DNA of 64,000 nt from Antarctobacter albus (GCF_900101505.1 NZ_FMZI01000008.1:186001-250000), one strand, 5' to 3'. Numbered from the stretch's first letter, positions 38,566 through 48,846 are shown. The notes: generated from the letters alone by a model not told the origin. Made by a program: numbers and translations.

Positions 38566-40242
38566 ATGGCATTCAAGTCCGACATCGAAATCGCCCGCGA
38601 GGCCAACAAGAAGCCGATCCAGCAGATCGGGGATGCGCTGAACATTCCGGGTGAGCACTTGCTGCCCTACGGCCATGACAAGGCCAAGATCAGCCAGGCC
38701 TTCATCGACAGCGTCCAGGAACGCCCCGATGGCAAGCTGATCCTCGTGACCGCGATCAACCCGACGCCCGCGGGCGAAGGCAAGACCACCACGACCGTGG
38801 GTCTGGGCGACGGTCTGAACCATATCGGCAAGAAGGCGATGATCTGCATCCGCGAAGCCTCGCTTGGCCCGAACTTCGGGATGAAGGGCGGCGCCGCCGG
38901 CGGTGGCAAGGCGCAGGTCGTGCCGATGGAGGAAATGAACCTCCACTTCACCGGTGACTTCCACGCCATCACCAGCGCCCACAGCCTGCTGTCGGCCATG
39001 ATCGACAACCACATCTACTGGGGCAACGAGGCCCAGATCGACCAGCGCCGCGTCACCTGGCGCCGTGTGGTGGACATGAACGACCGGTCGCTGCGCCAGA
39101 TCACCTCCTCGCTCGGCGGTGTCTCCAACGGGTTCCCGCGCGAGGACGGTTTCGACATCACCGTGGCTTCCGAGGTCATGGCGATCCTCTGCCTGGCGAA
39201 GAACCTCAAGGACCTCGAAGAGCGTCTGGGCAACATGATCGTGGCCTACCGTCGCGACAAGTCGCCGGTGTTCTGCCGTGACATCAAGGCCGAGGGCGCG
39301 ATGACCGTCCTGCTCAAGGACGCGATGCAGCCGAACCTGGTGCAGACGCTGGAAAACAACCCGGCATTCGTCCACGGCGGTCCCTTTGCCAACATCGCGC
39401 ACGGCTGCAACTCGGTCATCGCGACGACGACCGCGCTGAAACTGGCCGACTATGTCGTGACCGAGGCGGGCTTTGGCGCCGACCTGGGTGCCGAGAAGTT
39501 CATGGACATCAAGTGCCGCAAGGCGGGCCTCAAGCCCGACGCGGTTGTCATCGTCGCCACCGTGCGCGCGATGAAGATGAACGGCGGCGTGGCCAAGGCC
39601 GATCTTGGCACCGAGAACGTCGCAGCCGTCAAGGCGGGTTGTCCGAACCTGGGCCGCCACATCGAGAACATGAAAAAGTTCGGCGTGCCGGCGGTCGTGG
39701 GCATCAACCACTTCGTCACCGACACCGACGCAGAGGTGCAGGCGGTCATGGACTACTGTGCCGAGCTGGGTGTCGAAGCGATCCTGAACAAGCACTGGGA
39801 ACTGGGCGGCGAAGGCATCACCGAGACCGCGAAGAAGGTTGTCGAGCTCTGTGAAAGCGGGGCGGCCAACTACGCGCCGCTCTACGCCGACGAGCTGTCG
39901 CTGGCCGAGAAGATCGAGACCGTCTGTAAGGAAATCTACCGCGCCGACAGCGTGGTGATGGACGGCAAGATCCTGAACCAGCTGAAGGAATGGGAAGGCC
40001 AGGGCTACGGCAACCTGCCGGTCTGCATGGCCAAGACGCAGTATTCCTTCTCGACCGACCCGACCCAGCGCGGCGCGCCCACCGGCTTTGACATCCCCGT
40101 GCGTGAGGTCCGCCTGTCGGCCGGGGCTGGCTTCATCGTGGTGGTCTGCGGTGAGATCATGACCATGCCGGGCCTGCCGCGTGTGCCGGCAGCGGAATCG
40201 ATCCGCCTGAACGACGAAGGTCTGATCGAAGGCCTGTTCTAA
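38566..40242 (+). CDS. fhs: Formate-tetrahydrofolate ligase
   Basis: 558 residues, standard for the bacterial monofunctional enzyme. The ATP-binding motif [11 protein letters not shown] (67-77) and [13 protein letters not shown] are visible. It makes 10-formyl-THF from formate, ATP and THF; FolD, three genes downstream, interconverts it with methylene-THF. Roseobacters use this pair for oxidising methyl-derived C1 units. I chose the ATG at 38566 where the family starts; its RBS is weak (AGGGA). Confidence 0.96.
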   Translation: MAFKSDIEIAREANKKPIQQIGDALNIPGEHLLPYGHDKAKISQAFIDSVQERPDGKLILVTAINPTPAGEGKTTTTVGLGDGLNHIGKKAMICIREASLGPNFGMKGGAAGGGKAQVVPMEEMNLHFTGDFHAITSAHSLLSAMIDNHIYWGNEAQIDQRRVTWRRVVDMNDRSLRQITSSLGGVSNGFPREDGFDITVASEVMAILCLAKNLKDLEERLGNMIVAYRRDKSPVFCRDIKAEGAMTVLLKDAMQPNLVQTLENNPAFVHGGPFANIAHGCNSVIATTTALKLADYVVTEAGFGADLGAEKFMDIKCRKAGLKPDAVVIVATVRAMKMNGGVAKADLGTENVAAVKAGCPNLGRHIENMKKFGVPAVVGINHFVTDTDAEVQAVMDYCAELGVEAILNKHWELGGEGITETAKKVVELCESGAANYAPLYADELSLAEKIETVCKEIYRADSVVMDGKILNQLKEWEGQGYGNLPVCMAKTQYSFSTDPTQRGAPTGFDIPVREVRLSAGAGFIVVVCGEIMTMPGLPRVPAAESIRLNDEGLIEGLF

Positions 40243-40482
40243 GTGACAAAGAGGACACGCCCGCGCGGAACGACCATCGTCGCGGGCGTGTTCGGTTTGC
40301 TGGTCCTGACCATCGGGACGGCGATGATTGGGGCGGCTCTGGCAAGTTGGCTGATCCCTGGTGACAGCGGCAGGGAAGGCCAACTCGGGTTCGTGCTGTT
40401 GCTGCCGGTTCTGTGGCTCTGGAAGAAATTCCTGGAATATTGCGGGATTGTTTTCCCGGGGCCGGACGGCGACGGAAAATGA
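40243..40482 (+). CDS. Small two-helix membrane protein
   Basis: 79 residues starting at GTG directly after the fhs stop codon (TAAGTG). Two hydrophobic segments (residues ~11-36 and ~47-66) joined by a short polar loop; basic N-terminus (TKRTRPRG), acidic Gly-rich C-terminus. Coding is supported by the operon position between fhs and the chorismate mutase gene. No family recognised. Confidence 0.65.
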   Translation: MTKRTRPRGTTIVAGVFGLLVLTIGTAMIGAALASWLIPGDSGREGQLGFVLLLPVLWLWKKFLEYCGIVFPGPDGDGK

Positions 40483-40522
40483 CGGTAGGGAGGGGCAGGT
40501 TCAATTGCGAAAAGGGAAATCC

Positions 40523-40837
40523 ATGACGCGTCCTGCCCCCGAAACCATTGAGAGCATGGCGGAACTTCGGCTCTGCATCGACGAGATCGACGGCGAACTT
40601 GTGCGCCTTCTGGCAGAGCGTGAAGGCTACACCGACCGCGCGCCCGACCTGAAGGCGCGCGAGGGCATCGCGGCCCGGGCACCGCGCCGGATCGAGGCGG
40701 TTCTGGCCAACGTGGGCGACAGGGCTCGGGCCGAGGGGCTGGACCCGGAGCTCGCCCGGGCGATTTGGACACTCATGATCGAGACGGTGATCGCCCGCGA
40801 GGAACGGGTGATCGGCAAGGAAGGGATAGACGGATGA
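40523..40837 (+). CDS. Chorismate mutase (AroQ type)
   Basis: 104 residues, all-helical AroQ-class fold. Conserved positions include Arg16 (LRLCIDEID), Arg33 (LLAERE) and Lys44 (APDLKA), the expected chorismate-binding side chains. It would convert chorismate to prephenate for Phe/Tyr synthesis; salicylate-type isochorismate-pyruvate lyases share the fold. Located between fhs and folD, with its stop overlapping the folD start, an unusual partner for C1 genes. Confidence 0.87.
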   Translation: MTRPAPETIESMAELRLCIDEIDGELVRLLAEREGYTDRAPDLKAREGIAARAPRRIEAVLANVGDRARAEGLDPELARAIWTLMIETVIAREERVIGKEGIDG

Positions 40838-41736
40838 GCGCAACAATCATTGACGGCAAGGCCTTTGCGGCCACGGTCCGCGAGAAGGTGGCGGCGCATG
40901 TGGCGCGGCTGAAGGATGAGAACGGCATCACGCCCGGCCTGGCGGTGGTGCTGGTGGGCGAGGACCCGGCCAGCCAGGTCTACGTCCGTTCGAAGGGCAA
41001 GCAGACCGTCGAGGTCGGCATGAACTCCTACGAGCACAAGCTGGAGGCCGACACCTCCGAGGCGGACCTGCTGGCGCTGATCGACAAGCTGAACAAGGAC
41101 CCGGCTGTACATGGCATCCTGGTGCAGCTGCCCCTGCCGAAACACCTCGACGAGGACCTGGTGATCAACTCGATCGAGCCCTCCAAGGACGTGGACGGCT
41201 TTCACATTTCCAACGTGGGCCTGCTGGGCACCGGTCAGAAATCGATGGTGCCCTGCACGCCGCTGGGTTGCCTGATGATGCTGCGCGACCACCACGGCAG
41301 CCTGTCCGGCATGGACGCGGTGGTGATCGGCCGGTCGAACATCGTCGGCAAGCCGATGGCGCAGCTGCTGCTGGGGGACTCGTGCACCGTGACGATTGCG
41401 CACAGCCGGACCAAGGACCTGCCGGAGGTCGTGCGCCGCGCCGATATCGTCGTGGCCGCCGTGGGCCGCCCCGAGATGGTGCCGGGCGACTGGATCAAGC
41501 CGGGCGCCACGGTGATCGACGTGGGCATCAACCGCATCGATGCGCCGGAAAAGGGCGAAGGCAAGACCCGCCTCGTGGGCGACGCGCATTACGAGAGCTG
41601 CGCCGCGGTTGCGGGTGCGATCACGCCGGTGCCCGGCGGCGTCGGCCCGATGACCATCGCCTGCCTGCTGGCCAACACGCTGACCGCCTGCTGCCGGGCG
41701 AATGGACTGGCAGAGCCGGAGGGGCTGACCGCCTGA
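40834..41736 (+). CDS. folD: Methylene-THF dehydrogenase/methenyl-THF cyclohydrolase
   Basis: 300 residues. The catalytic Lys region YVRSKGK (50-56), [20 protein letters not shown] signature, and NADP-binding [15 protein letters not shown] are present. It interconverts 5,10-methylene-, methenyl- and 10-formyl-THF. Overlaps the chorismate mutase stop by 4 bases (ATGA). A clear terminator follows at 41760-41783. Confidence 0.97.
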   Translation: MSATIIDGKAFAATVREKVAAHVARLKDENGITPGLAVVLVGEDPASQVYVRSKGKQTVEVGMNSYEHKLEADTSEADLLALIDKLNKDPAVHGILVQLPLPKHLDEDLVINSIEPSKDVDGFHISNVGLLGTGQKSMVPCTPLGCLMMLRDHHGSLSGMDAVVIGRSNIVGKPMAQLLLGDSCTVTIAHSRTKDLPEVVRRADIVVAAVGRPEMVPGDWIKPGATVIDVGINRIDAPEKGEGKTRLVGDAHYESCAAVAGAITPVPGGVGPMTIACLLANTLTACCRANGLAEPEGLTA

Positions 41737-41759
41737 GGGTCACCCCAGACCAAAATAGG

Positions 41760-41783
41760 CGCGCCCCACCGGGGCGCGTTTTT
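41760..41783 (+). terminator. Intrinsic terminator of the fhs-folD operon
   Basis: 8-bp perfect stem (CGCGCCCC/GGGGCGCG), 3-nt loop and five T residues directly after, 24 bases past the folD stop. A canonical rho-independent terminator. Confidence 0.9.
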
Positions 41784-41882
41784 GTTTCAGCTGATACCCT
41801 CGTGGACGGGCGCGGGCCTTCCTCTGGCCATTCCGACCGGGGACCGGCATGGTGCCCCCCAAAGAAGGGGAGGACAAGAACC

Positions 41883-42770
41883 ATGCGCATTCTGTTTACC
41901 GGAGGGTCCGGCAAGGCCGGGCGTCACGTCGTTGCCTACCTGCTGGACCAGGGGCACCGGGTTCTGAACGTCGACCGTGTCCCGCTGGACCTGGAAGGCG
42001 TCGACAACCGCATCGCCGACATCACAGACGCCGGCCAGGTCTATGACGTCATGAGCAGCCTCGCGGGCCTCGACGAGCTGGAGCCGGGAACTGGCGTGCC
42101 GAGGTTCGATGCCGTCGTGCATTTCGCGGCGATCCCGCGCATCCTCGTGACCTCGGACAACGAGTGTTACCGGGTCAACACGCTGGGCACCTACAATATC
42201 ATCGACGCGGCGGTGAAATTCGGTATCCGCAAGATCGTCTTTGCCTCGTCCGAGACCACCTATGGCGTCTGTTTCGCCGATGGCGAGCGCAAGCCGGACT
42301 TCCTGCCCGTCGACGAGACCCATCCCACCGTGCCCGAGGACAGCTATGCAATGTCCAAGGTCTGCAACGAGGTGACGGCGCGCAGCTTTCAAGCGCGCAG
42401 CGGGTGCGACATCTACGGCCTGCGGATCAACAACGTGATCGAGCCGCATGAATACGCACAGGACTTCCCGGCCTACATGCAGGACCCGGCCCTGCGGCGG
42501 CGCAACATCTTTGCCTATATCGACGCGCGCGACCTGGGGCAGATGGTCGACCGGTGCCTGGCGACCGACGGGTTGGGCTACGAGGTCTTCAACGTGTCGA
42601 ACGACGATCATTCGGTCGGGCTGAGCACCTCTGAACTGATCGAGAGGTTCTACGAGGGCGTGCCGGTCAAGGGCACGTTGGGCGAGACCGAGACGCTGTA
42701 CAGCAACCGCAAGGCCAAGGAAATGCTGGGCTACCAGCCGCGCCACGGCTGGCGCGATGTGCTGGGGTAA
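41883..42770 (+). CDS. NAD-dependent epimerase/dehydratase (extended SDR)
   Basis: 295 residues. The Rossmann motif is GGSGKAGR (residues ~7-14), and the active-site Tyr and Lys occur in DSYAMSKVCNE. It is of the NDP-sugar epimerase class, but short and with no sugar-biosynthesis neighbours, so it could act on a smaller substrate. Good RBS (GAGGA). Stands alone after a terminator and convergent with the thioesterase gene. Confidence 0.85.
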   Translation: MRILFTGGSGKAGRHVVAYLLDQGHRVLNVDRVPLDLEGVDNRIADITDAGQVYDVMSSLAGLDELEPGTGVPRFDAVVHFAAIPRILVTSDNECYRVNTLGTYNIIDAAVKFGIRKIVFASSETTYGVCFADGERKPDFLPVDETHPTVPEDSYAMSKVCNEVTARSFQARSGCDIYGLRINNVIEPHEYAQDFPAYMQDPALRRRNIFAYIDARDLGQMVDRCLATDGLGYEVFNVSNDDHSVGLSTSELIERFYEGVPVKGTLGETETLYSNRKAKEMLGYQPRHGWRDVLG

Positions 42771-42773
42771 CGG

Positions 42774-43196
42774 TCAGTCCTGCCGGAGCGGGACGCGGAC
42801 CATCGTCCCGGTCAGCCGGGCGATATGCCGTTCCTCGGTTCCGGTGACGGCATAGACATCGGCCTGCGTGACCAGCATCCGCTTGCCCGGCTTGATGACG
42901 CTGCCGCGGGCAACGAGGCGTTCCCCGACGCCGGGAGCAAGATAGTGGATCGCCATTTCGGACGTGACGACGTCACTTTCCGCGTCGAGCAGCGTGACGG
43001 CGGCGTAGCCGGCGGCGCTGTCGCCAATGGCAAAGGGCAGGGCGCCGTGGGCATAGCCCTGTTGCTGCGACACCTCGGGCCGGATCGGCACCTCGATCTC
43101 GATTTCGCCGGGGGCGACGCGGGTCAACGACGCGCCAAGTGTGACAAGCATGCCCTGGTGGTTGAAACTGGTGCGGATGCGCGTGTCTAGGTCCAT
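42774..43196 (-). CDS. PaaI-family hotdog thioesterase
   Basis: 140 residues. Hotdog fold with the PaaI-like block GYAHGALPFAIGDSAAGYA. Such proteins hydrolyse acyl- or aryl-CoA esters, for example phenylacetyl-CoA derivatives that would tie up CoA. Substrate unknown. The upstream pdeM gene ends 41 bases before it on the same strand. Confidence 0.87.
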   Translation of the reverse strand: MDLDTRIRTSFNHQGMLVTLGASLTRVAPGEIEIEVPIRPEVSQQQGYAHGALPFAIGDSAAGYAAVTLLDAESDVVTSEMAIHYLAPGVGERLVARGSVIKPGKRMLVTQADVYAVTGTEERHIARLTGTMVRVPLRQD

Positions 43197-43237
43197 GTTG
43201 CGACTTGGCCATGCCGCGCGGGCAAGGGCAAGAGGGA

Positions 43238-43915
43238 TCAGCCCGCCCTTGCGCGACGGGGCATCGGAATGGCCACGGGACGCGGACCCGTCAGGATGGC
43301 CTGGGCCGACGGGTCCATAAGGTCGGAGAGGACGGGAGCATCGCAGTGCAGCCCGCCGGTGTAGGCCCCATAGGCGGGCAGGATCAGGCGCGTTTCGTCG
43401 ACCAGGAAACAGGGGCGGGTCACGCTGCGCCCCCTGAGGGACAGTCGCGCCTTGGGATGATAGTGGCCCGAAACCTCTGCCCGGCCATCCGGAGTGGCGA
43501 TATGGCGAAAGGTCAGAGCGGCTTCTCTGTGTTCGGAGCGATGCGCGCCTTTCAGTGTCACGGGGGCCGGATCGTGGTTGCCTGCGATCCAGATCCACTC
43601 TCGCCCCGCCTGCAGACGGGTGATCCACAGCAGGTCTTCCTGCGGCAGAGCGGACTCTATCCCCGGCGCATCGAAACTGTCGCCCAGGCAGATGACCCGC
43701 TGGGTCTTGGTGGCGGCAAGATCATCGTCCAGACGTTGCAGGGTCTCCCGCGTCTCGTAGGGCGGAAGCTGCGCGCCCCCCACGGCGGAAAGCCGCGCGG
43801 ATTTGCCGAGATGCAGGTCAGAGACCACCAGTATCCCGGCCTCGGGCCAGTGCAGTGCCCCGGACGGGAGGGCCTGCAGGGTGACGCCATGAAAAGAGAA
43901 CCCGTGCGTGTTCAT
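43238..43915 (-). CDS. pdeM: Ligase-associated DNA damage response endonuclease PdeM
   Basis: 225 residues of the calcineurin-like metallophosphoesterase fold with all metal motifs: SDLHLGKSARL, LGDSFD, AGNHD and SGHYHPK. It belongs to the gene set in which an ATP-dependent DNA ligase, an exonuclease, an Lhr-type helicase and this phosphoesterase occur together. Here it follows the helicase on the same strand with one small membrane gene between; ligase and exonuclease are not in this window. Confidence 0.9.
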   Translation of the reverse strand: MNTHGFSFHGVTLQALPSGALHWPEAGILVVSDLHLGKSARLSAVGGAQLPPYETRETLQRLDDDLAATKTQRVICLGDSFDAPGIESALPQEDLLWITRLQAGREWIWIAGNHDPAPVTLKGAHRSEHREAALTFRHIATPDGRAEVSGHYHPKARLSLRGRSVTRPCFLVDETRLILPAYGAYTGGLHCDAPVLSDLMDPSAQAILTGPRPVAIPMPRRARAG

Positions 43916-43963
43916 GGCTTGTTCTTGACACGCCGTGGCGGTGTCCGCAAGCGGGTGCAAGGC

Positions 43964-44359
43964 TCAGGCGGCCTTGCGGTCTTCCTCGGCTGTTGTCGCG
44001 GCGTTGCGTGCCTTGCGGGCGGCCTTTTCGGCACGTGCATCGGCGGCCCATAGGTCCAGCAGGTCCTGCGCGTCCGCCTGCCATTCGTCAAGTGTGGGCG
44101 TTTCTGTCCGGACAAAGCGGGCTGGGCGCCGATCTGCGAGCGTCGGCAGGATGAAGGCCAGGGTAAGGATAAGGGCAACCGTCACGACCGCGCCGCCAAC
44201 CCAGGCTGTCGCCAGAACCCACGCCCAGTGCAGCCCCGCCACCTGTGCGGCGATGCCCATTCCCGTGATGCAAAGGATGTTCAGAACGAGGATCGAGAAG
44301 ACGTTGAGAACGGCAGGAGTGTCATCGTGAAGCTGGTCGGGATCGAAATGGACAGACAT
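43964..44359 (-). CDS. Small two-helix membrane protein between lhr and pdeM
   Basis: 131 residues. Two hydrophobic segments (residues ~19-40 and ~47-70; NVFSILVLNILCITGMGI and VLATAWVGGAVVTVALILTL), then a soluble C-terminal helix rich in Ala, Arg, Lys and Glu (KAARKARNAATTAEEDRKAA), probably coiled. Not recognised. Its start at 44359 is the first ATG that gives a polar N-terminus before the helices. May be co-transcribed with pdeM. Confidence 0.7.
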   Translation of the reverse strand: MSVHFDPDQLHDDTPAVLNVFSILVLNILCITGMGIAAQVAGLHWAWVLATAWVGGAVVTVALILTLAFILPTLADRRPARFVRTETPTLDEWQADAQDLLDLWAADARAEKAARKARNAATTAEEDRKAA

Positions 44360-44532
44360 TGTTCGGGGCTTTCGTTGTAAGGGGGGCAGCTTTCTGTCTG
44401 CCATGACCTGCACCGGGGCAAGCCGCCGTTTTGGCCCTGCGAACGGTATAAGGGATCGCGCTGGCCGGATCACGCGGACGCTTGGGTGGTTCGGTGCGAA
44501 ATCGGAGAGGAGGCCTATCCGTTGGGGTAGGG

Positions 44533-46971
44533 CTACCAGGGCACCCGCCATGCCGGCTTGGTTTCGACCTGCGCCAAGCCGCTTTCGTCCAGAAGGCGGG
44601 TGATTTCCTCTTCCATCAGCCGTTCGTCCGCCAACCCGTTGACCGGCACCCGCCCGGGTTCAAGAAAGAGCGGCGCGGCCAACGGGGTGACTCGGGAAAG
44701 GCGCAGGTGATCGATGCGGTCGCCGACGCGTTCGCACATCTCGCGGATGCGGGCGAAATCGACGAGGCCGCGCATCGCCTCCTCGCGGGTGATCTGCATC
44801 AAGAGGTGCTCGGGGTCGTATTTCAGCAAGGTGTCGTACAGGATGTCCGAGGACATGGTGGCCTGCCGCCCGGTCTTGCGCTGCCCGCCGATCTGCCGCT
44901 CGATCAGCCCGGCAATGGTGGCCGAGGCGCGAAAGGTGCGTTTCATCACTGCGTTGCCCGCAAGCCAAGTGTCGAGGCCGTTTTCCAACGCCTGCAGATC
45001 GAACAGCGGCACCGGATCGGTCACCGCGTCCAGCCCCCAGATCAGCGTGGCGTAATCGGTGCTGACGAAACCCATCGGTGCCAGCCCCATCTCCTCCATC
45101 CGTTTCGTCAGCAGGAGACCCAGCGTCTGCTGCGCATTGCGCCCGGCAAAGCCGTAGACCACCAGTTGCTGCCGCCCGTCGTGGGGGAAGCTCTCGACCA
45201 GCAGGCGGCCCGGTTCGGGCAGGCGCGAGACCTCGCGCTGCAGGTGCAGCCAGTCGCGGGTGTGGGGTGGCAGGTCGGGCCAGTCCTCTGCCCGGAACAT
45301 CCGCAGGATACGGTCCGAAAGCTGCGTTGAGGTCGAGAATTTCGTGCCCATGAAAGTGGCGATCTTGGGCTTGCGTCCCGGGTCGCGCGTCACCTCGACC
45401 ACCAGTTCGCGCAGCCCCTCGTAGCGCACGATCTGGCCGCCGATCAGGAAGGTGTCGCCCTTGGTCAGCGAGGCGGCAAAGCCTTCCTCGACCTCGCCCA
45501 GCGGCGCCCCGCCGCGTCCGCGCCATTTCACCTTGAGCGTGTCGGTGTCCTGGATGGTGCCGATGTTCTGGCGGATGCGGGTGGCGGAGCGCGGGTCGCG
45601 CAGCTGCCAACGCCCGTCCGCGCGCTGTTGCAGGCGCTGCCACTGGTCATAGGCGCGCAGCGCATAGCCGCCTGTGGCGCAGAAATCGAGACAGGCATCG
45701 AATTGCGCCCGGGTCAGCCCGGCGTAGGCGCCCGCGCCGCGCATTTCGTGGTAGAGGGCGTCGGCCTCGAATGGGCCAGAGGCGGCGGCGATCAGGATAT
45801 GCTGGCAGAGCACATCGCGCGGCCCCGGCCCGCGCGGCTCGCCGTCCAGATCATGCGCCTTGACCGCCTCCAGCGCGGCCAGGCATTCGACCACCTCAAA
45901 GCGGTTGGCGGGCACCAGAATCGCCTTGGACGGCGCGTTGTAGCGGTGATTGGCGCGGCCGATCCGCTGGACCAGCCGCTTGACGTTCTTCGGCGCCCCG
46001 ACCTGGATCACCAGGTCCACGTCCCCCCAGTCGATGCCCAGGTCCAGCGAGCCGGTGCAGACGATGGCGCGCAACTGGCCCGCGACCATTGCCGCCTCGA
46101 CCTTTTCCCGCTGGCCGCGGTCGAGCGAGCCGTGGTGGATGCCGATGGGCAGCGCATCCTCGTTCGCCAGCCAGAGATTGTGGAAATAGATCTCGGCCTG
46201 CGCGCGGGTGTTATGAAAGATCAGCGTGGTCTTGTGGCGTTTGACTTCTTCCAGCACGGCCGGGATGGAATAGGCAGCGCCGCCCCCGGCCCAGGGCGGG
46301 GCTTGGTCCGTGACCAGCATCGAGATGTCCGGGTCCGGCCCGGGATCGGCCTGCAGGATTTCGCAGGGCTGATCGCCGTGGGCCATGAGCCGCGCGATGG
46401 CCTGCGGGTCCTCGACCGTGGCCGACAGGCCCACGCGGCGCAGGTCGGGGCAGAGCGCCTGCAACCGTGCCAGCGCCAGCATGAGCTGATCGCCGCGCTT
46501 GGATTCGCTCAAGGCGTGAATCTCGTCGACGATGACCCTTTGGAGGCCCGCGAACATGCGCGGCGCATCCTCGTAAGAGGTCAGCAGGGCGAGGCTTTCA
46601 GGCGTGGTCAGCAGGATGTGCGGCGGGTCGGCGCGCTGGCGTTTCTTGCGGCTGGCGGGCGTGTCGCCGGTGCGGTCCTCGACCCGGATTGGCAGGCCTG
46701 CCTCCTCGATGGGGATCAGCAGGTTACGCCGAATGTCGGCGGCCAGCGCCTTGAGCGGCGAGATGTAGAGCGTGTGCAGGCCGTTGCGTGGGTTCTCGGC
46801 CAGTTCTGAAAGCGTCGGCAGGAACCCGGCCAGCGTCTTGCCGCCGCCGGTGGGCGCGATCAATAGTAGCGCAGGGTCGGCGGCACGGTCCAGCATGGCG
46901 CGCTGGTGTGGATGGACCTGCCAACCACGCGAGTCGAACCAGCTTTGCAGACTGTCGGGAAGCCTTGTCAT
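44533..46971 (-). CDS. lhr: Ligase-associated DNA damage response DEXH helicase (Lhr-like)
   Basis: 812 residues. The SF2 helicase core has Walker A APTGGGKTLAGFLP, DEIH box (VIVDEIHALSESKRG), SATVED (motif III) and QRIGRANHR (motif VI), followed by the winged-helix and Lhr-specific C-terminal regions. Shorter than E. coli Lhr (~1500), as expected for the ligase-associated group. It unwinds DNA or RNA:DNA in a repair pathway with PdeM, an exonuclease and an ATP-dependent ligase. Confidence 0.92.
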   Translation of the reverse strand: MTRLPDSLQSWFDSRGWQVHPHQRAMLDRAADPALLLIAPTGGGKTLAGFLPTLSELAENPRNGLHTLYISPLKALAADIRRNLLIPIEEAGLPIRVEDRTGDTPASRKKRQRADPPHILLTTPESLALLTSYEDAPRMFAGLQRVIVDEIHALSESKRGDQLMLALARLQALCPDLRRVGLSATVEDPQAIARLMAHGDQPCEILQADPGPDPDISMLVTDQAPPWAGGGAAYSIPAVLEEVKRHKTTLIFHNTRAQAEIYFHNLWLANEDALPIGIHHGSLDRGQREKVEAAMVAGQLRAIVCTGSLDLGIDWGDVDLVIQVGAPKNVKRLVQRIGRANHRYNAPSKAILVPANRFEVVECLAALEAVKAHDLDGEPRGPGPRDVLCQHILIAAASGPFEADALYHEMRGAGAYAGLTRAQFDACLDFCATGGYALRAYDQWQRLQQRADGRWQLRDPRSATRIRQNIGTIQDTDTLKVKWRGRGGAPLGEVEEGFAASLTKGDTFLIGGQIVRYEGLRELVVEVTRDPGRKPKIATFMGTKFSTSTQLSDRILRMFRAEDWPDLPPHTRDWLHLQREVSRLPEPGRLLVESFPHDGRQQLVVYGFAGRNAQQTLGLLLTKRMEEMGLAPMGFVSTDYATLIWGLDAVTDPVPLFDLQALENGLDTWLAGNAVMKRTFRASATIAGLIERQIGGQRKTGRQATMSSDILYDTLLKYDPEHLLMQITREEAMRGLVDFARIREMCERVGDRIDHLRLSRVTPLAAPLFLEPGRVPVNGLADERLMEEEITRLLDESGLAQVETKPAWRVPW

Positions 46972-47082
46972 GGTCGAGAGATAACCCGCTCCATCGGAAA
47001 GCAACAGCGTGCCGACCGGCGGTTGCGACTCCTCTTTCCTTTCGCGGCGTGCTCGGCTTGACTGCGCGCGGGGAGGATCACC

Positions 47083-48159
47083 ATGCTGAACGGCATTCGC
47101 ATCATCGAGTTCGAGGCGCTGGGGCCGGGACCCTTTTCCGCCATGCACCTCGCGGACCTTGGCGCCGAGGTCATTCTGGTGCAGCGCAAGGGTGGCGAAG
47201 CCAATCCTGCCAAGGGTGCCAGCCGCCTGCTGGACAGGGGCAAGAGGTCCATTGCGCTGGACCTCAAGGATGACGGAGATCTTGGCATTGCCCGCGCGCT
47301 GATCCGATCCGCTGACGGGCTGATCGAGGGGATGCGCCCGGGGGTGATGGAGCGGCTGGGGCTGGGCCCGGAGGCGGCGCAGGCGCTCAATCCGCGTCTG
47401 GTCTACGGACGGATGACTGGCTGGGGGCAGGATGGGCCGCGCGCGACGCTTGCCGGGCACGACCTGAACTACTTGGGCCTGTCCGGCGCCCTGTTCTACG
47501 CCGGGTTGCCCGGACAGGTGCCCGGTGTGCCGCCGACGATGCTGGGCGATATCGGCGCCGGCGCGCTTTACCTGACCGTGGGGATGCTGGCGGGGCTATT
47601 GCAAGCGCGGGAGACAGGGCAGGGGACGGTTGTCGACGCGGCCATCGTGGACGGGGCGCAGCACATGATGGCGCTCCTGCGGTCGATGGGGCCGGGGTTC
47701 GACACCGGCGCGCGGGGACGGTCCCTTCTGGACGGGCCGCATTGGTCGCGCTGCTATGCTTGTTCCTGTGGCGGGCATGTGGCCCTGCAATGCCTTGAGC
47801 CGAAATTCTACGCCTTGTTCCTGGACCGGATGGGACTGGCGGAGGATCCCGATTTCGCGGACCAGTTCGATCCCGACCGTTGGCCGGTGCAGGGGGCGCG
47901 GCTGGAACGGATCTTTGCCGCCCAGCCGCGCGATCATTGGGCGGCTTTGTTCGAGGACAGCGATGCCTGCCTTGCCCCGGTCCTGACCCCGGACGAGGCG
48001 GCCTGTGATCCGCACATGCGCGCGCGCGGGCATGGGCCGGGCAGCGCCTTGCCGGCGCCGCGTTTCGATGGCGAGGCTCGGGCAACAAGACCGGCGCCGG
48101 GCCCGGGGCAGGACGGAGTGGCGATCTTGGATGAGCTGAGGGAAAGGGGCCTGTTGTGA
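47083..48159 (+). CDS. CaiB/BaiF-family CoA-transferase or alpha-methylacyl-CoA racemase
   Basis: 358 residues of the class III CoA-transferase fold. The His in GHDLNYLGLSGAL and Asp in GDIGAGALYL match the catalytic pair of alpha-methylacyl-CoA racemases, and the length (~360) fits racemases more than the ~400-residue transferases. It would invert 2-methylacyl-CoA stereochemistry in branched fatty acid breakdown. The nitroreductase gene starts within its stop codon (GTGA). Confidence 0.87.
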   Translation: MLNGIRIIEFEALGPGPFSAMHLADLGAEVILVQRKGGEANPAKGASRLLDRGKRSIALDLKDDGDLGIARALIRSADGLIEGMRPGVMERLGLGPEAAQALNPRLVYGRMTGWGQDGPRATLAGHDLNYLGLSGALFYAGLPGQVPGVPPTMLGDIGAGALYLTVGMLAGLLQARETGQGTVVDAAIVDGAQHMMALLRSMGPGFDTGARGRSLLDGPHWSRCYACSCGGHVALQCLEPKFYALFLDRMGLAEDPDFADQFDPDRWPVQGARLERIFAAQPRDHWAALFEDSDACLAPVLTPDEAACDPHMRARGHGPGSALPAPRFDGEARATRPAPGPGQDGVAILDELRERGLL

Positions 48160-48824
48160 ACGAAGCCGAGACATTCGCGGACCTGTTGAAGGCGCGCTAT
48201 TCCTGCCGGGCCTACCGGCCCGACCCGGTCCCGCAGGAGGTGATCGAAAGCGCCCTGCGGGATGCGCAGCAGGTGCCAAGCTGGAACAACGTCCAGCCCT
48301 GGCAGGTGATCGCCCTCACGGCGCCGGAAACCGCTGCATTCGCCAAGGCCTTCTATGCCCATGTGGAAACCGGGGAGCGGCAAAGCGACATCCCCTTTCC
48401 GTTGCGCTACGAGGGCATCTACCAGGAAAGGCGGCGCACCTGTGGCTGGCAACTGTATGGCGCGTTGGGCATCCAGAAAGGTGACCGCGCGGCCTCGGGC
48501 AGGCAAATGCGCGAGAATTTCCGCCTCTTCGGGGCGCCGCACTGCCTGTTGATCACCGCGCCGAAGGACCTTGGCACCTATGGGGTGCTGGATTGCGGGG
48601 CCTATGTCACGGCTGTCATGCTGGCATTTCAGGCGCGCGGGCTGGCCAGTATCGCGATGGCGGCGGTGGCCAGTTTCTCGCCCTTCGTGCGCGACCGCTA
48701 CGACATCGCCGAGGACCGTGACCTTGTTTGCGCCATCGCCTTTGGCCATGCCGATCCGGATCATCCCGCCAATTCCTACCGCACCGACCGCGCAGACCTG
48801 TCCGAAGTCGTGGACTGGCGTTGA
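48156..48824 (+). CDS. Nitroreductase-family FMN flavoprotein
   Basis: 222 residues of the NfsA/NfsB-like fold. Early motif [20 protein letters not shown] with the Arg that binds FMN phosphate, then [12 protein letters not shown]. Reduces nitro compounds, quinones or other electrophiles with NAD(P)H. GTG start overlapping the CoA-transferase stop, so coupled. The C-terminus ([15 protein letters not shown]) resembles the family's usual tail. Confidence 0.9.
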   Translation: MNEAETFADLLKARYSCRAYRPDPVPQEVIESALRDAQQVPSWNNVQPWQVIALTAPETAAFAKAFYAHVETGERQSDIPFPLRYEGIYQERRRTCGWQLYGALGIQKGDRAASGRQMRENFRLFGAPHCLLITAPKDLGTYGVLDCGAYVTAVMLAFQARGLASIAMAAVASFSPFVRDRYDIAEDRDLVCAIAFGHADPDHPANSYRTDRADLSEVVDWR

Positions 48825-48846
48825 ACGCGAAAGCAGGGGGCAGGCC

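Noticed and set aside
38518-40383. 621-codon frame antisense to fhs
   Set aside because: fhs is certain. The antisense product is His/Asp/Val/Leu-rich without domains, as expected from the complement of biased codons.
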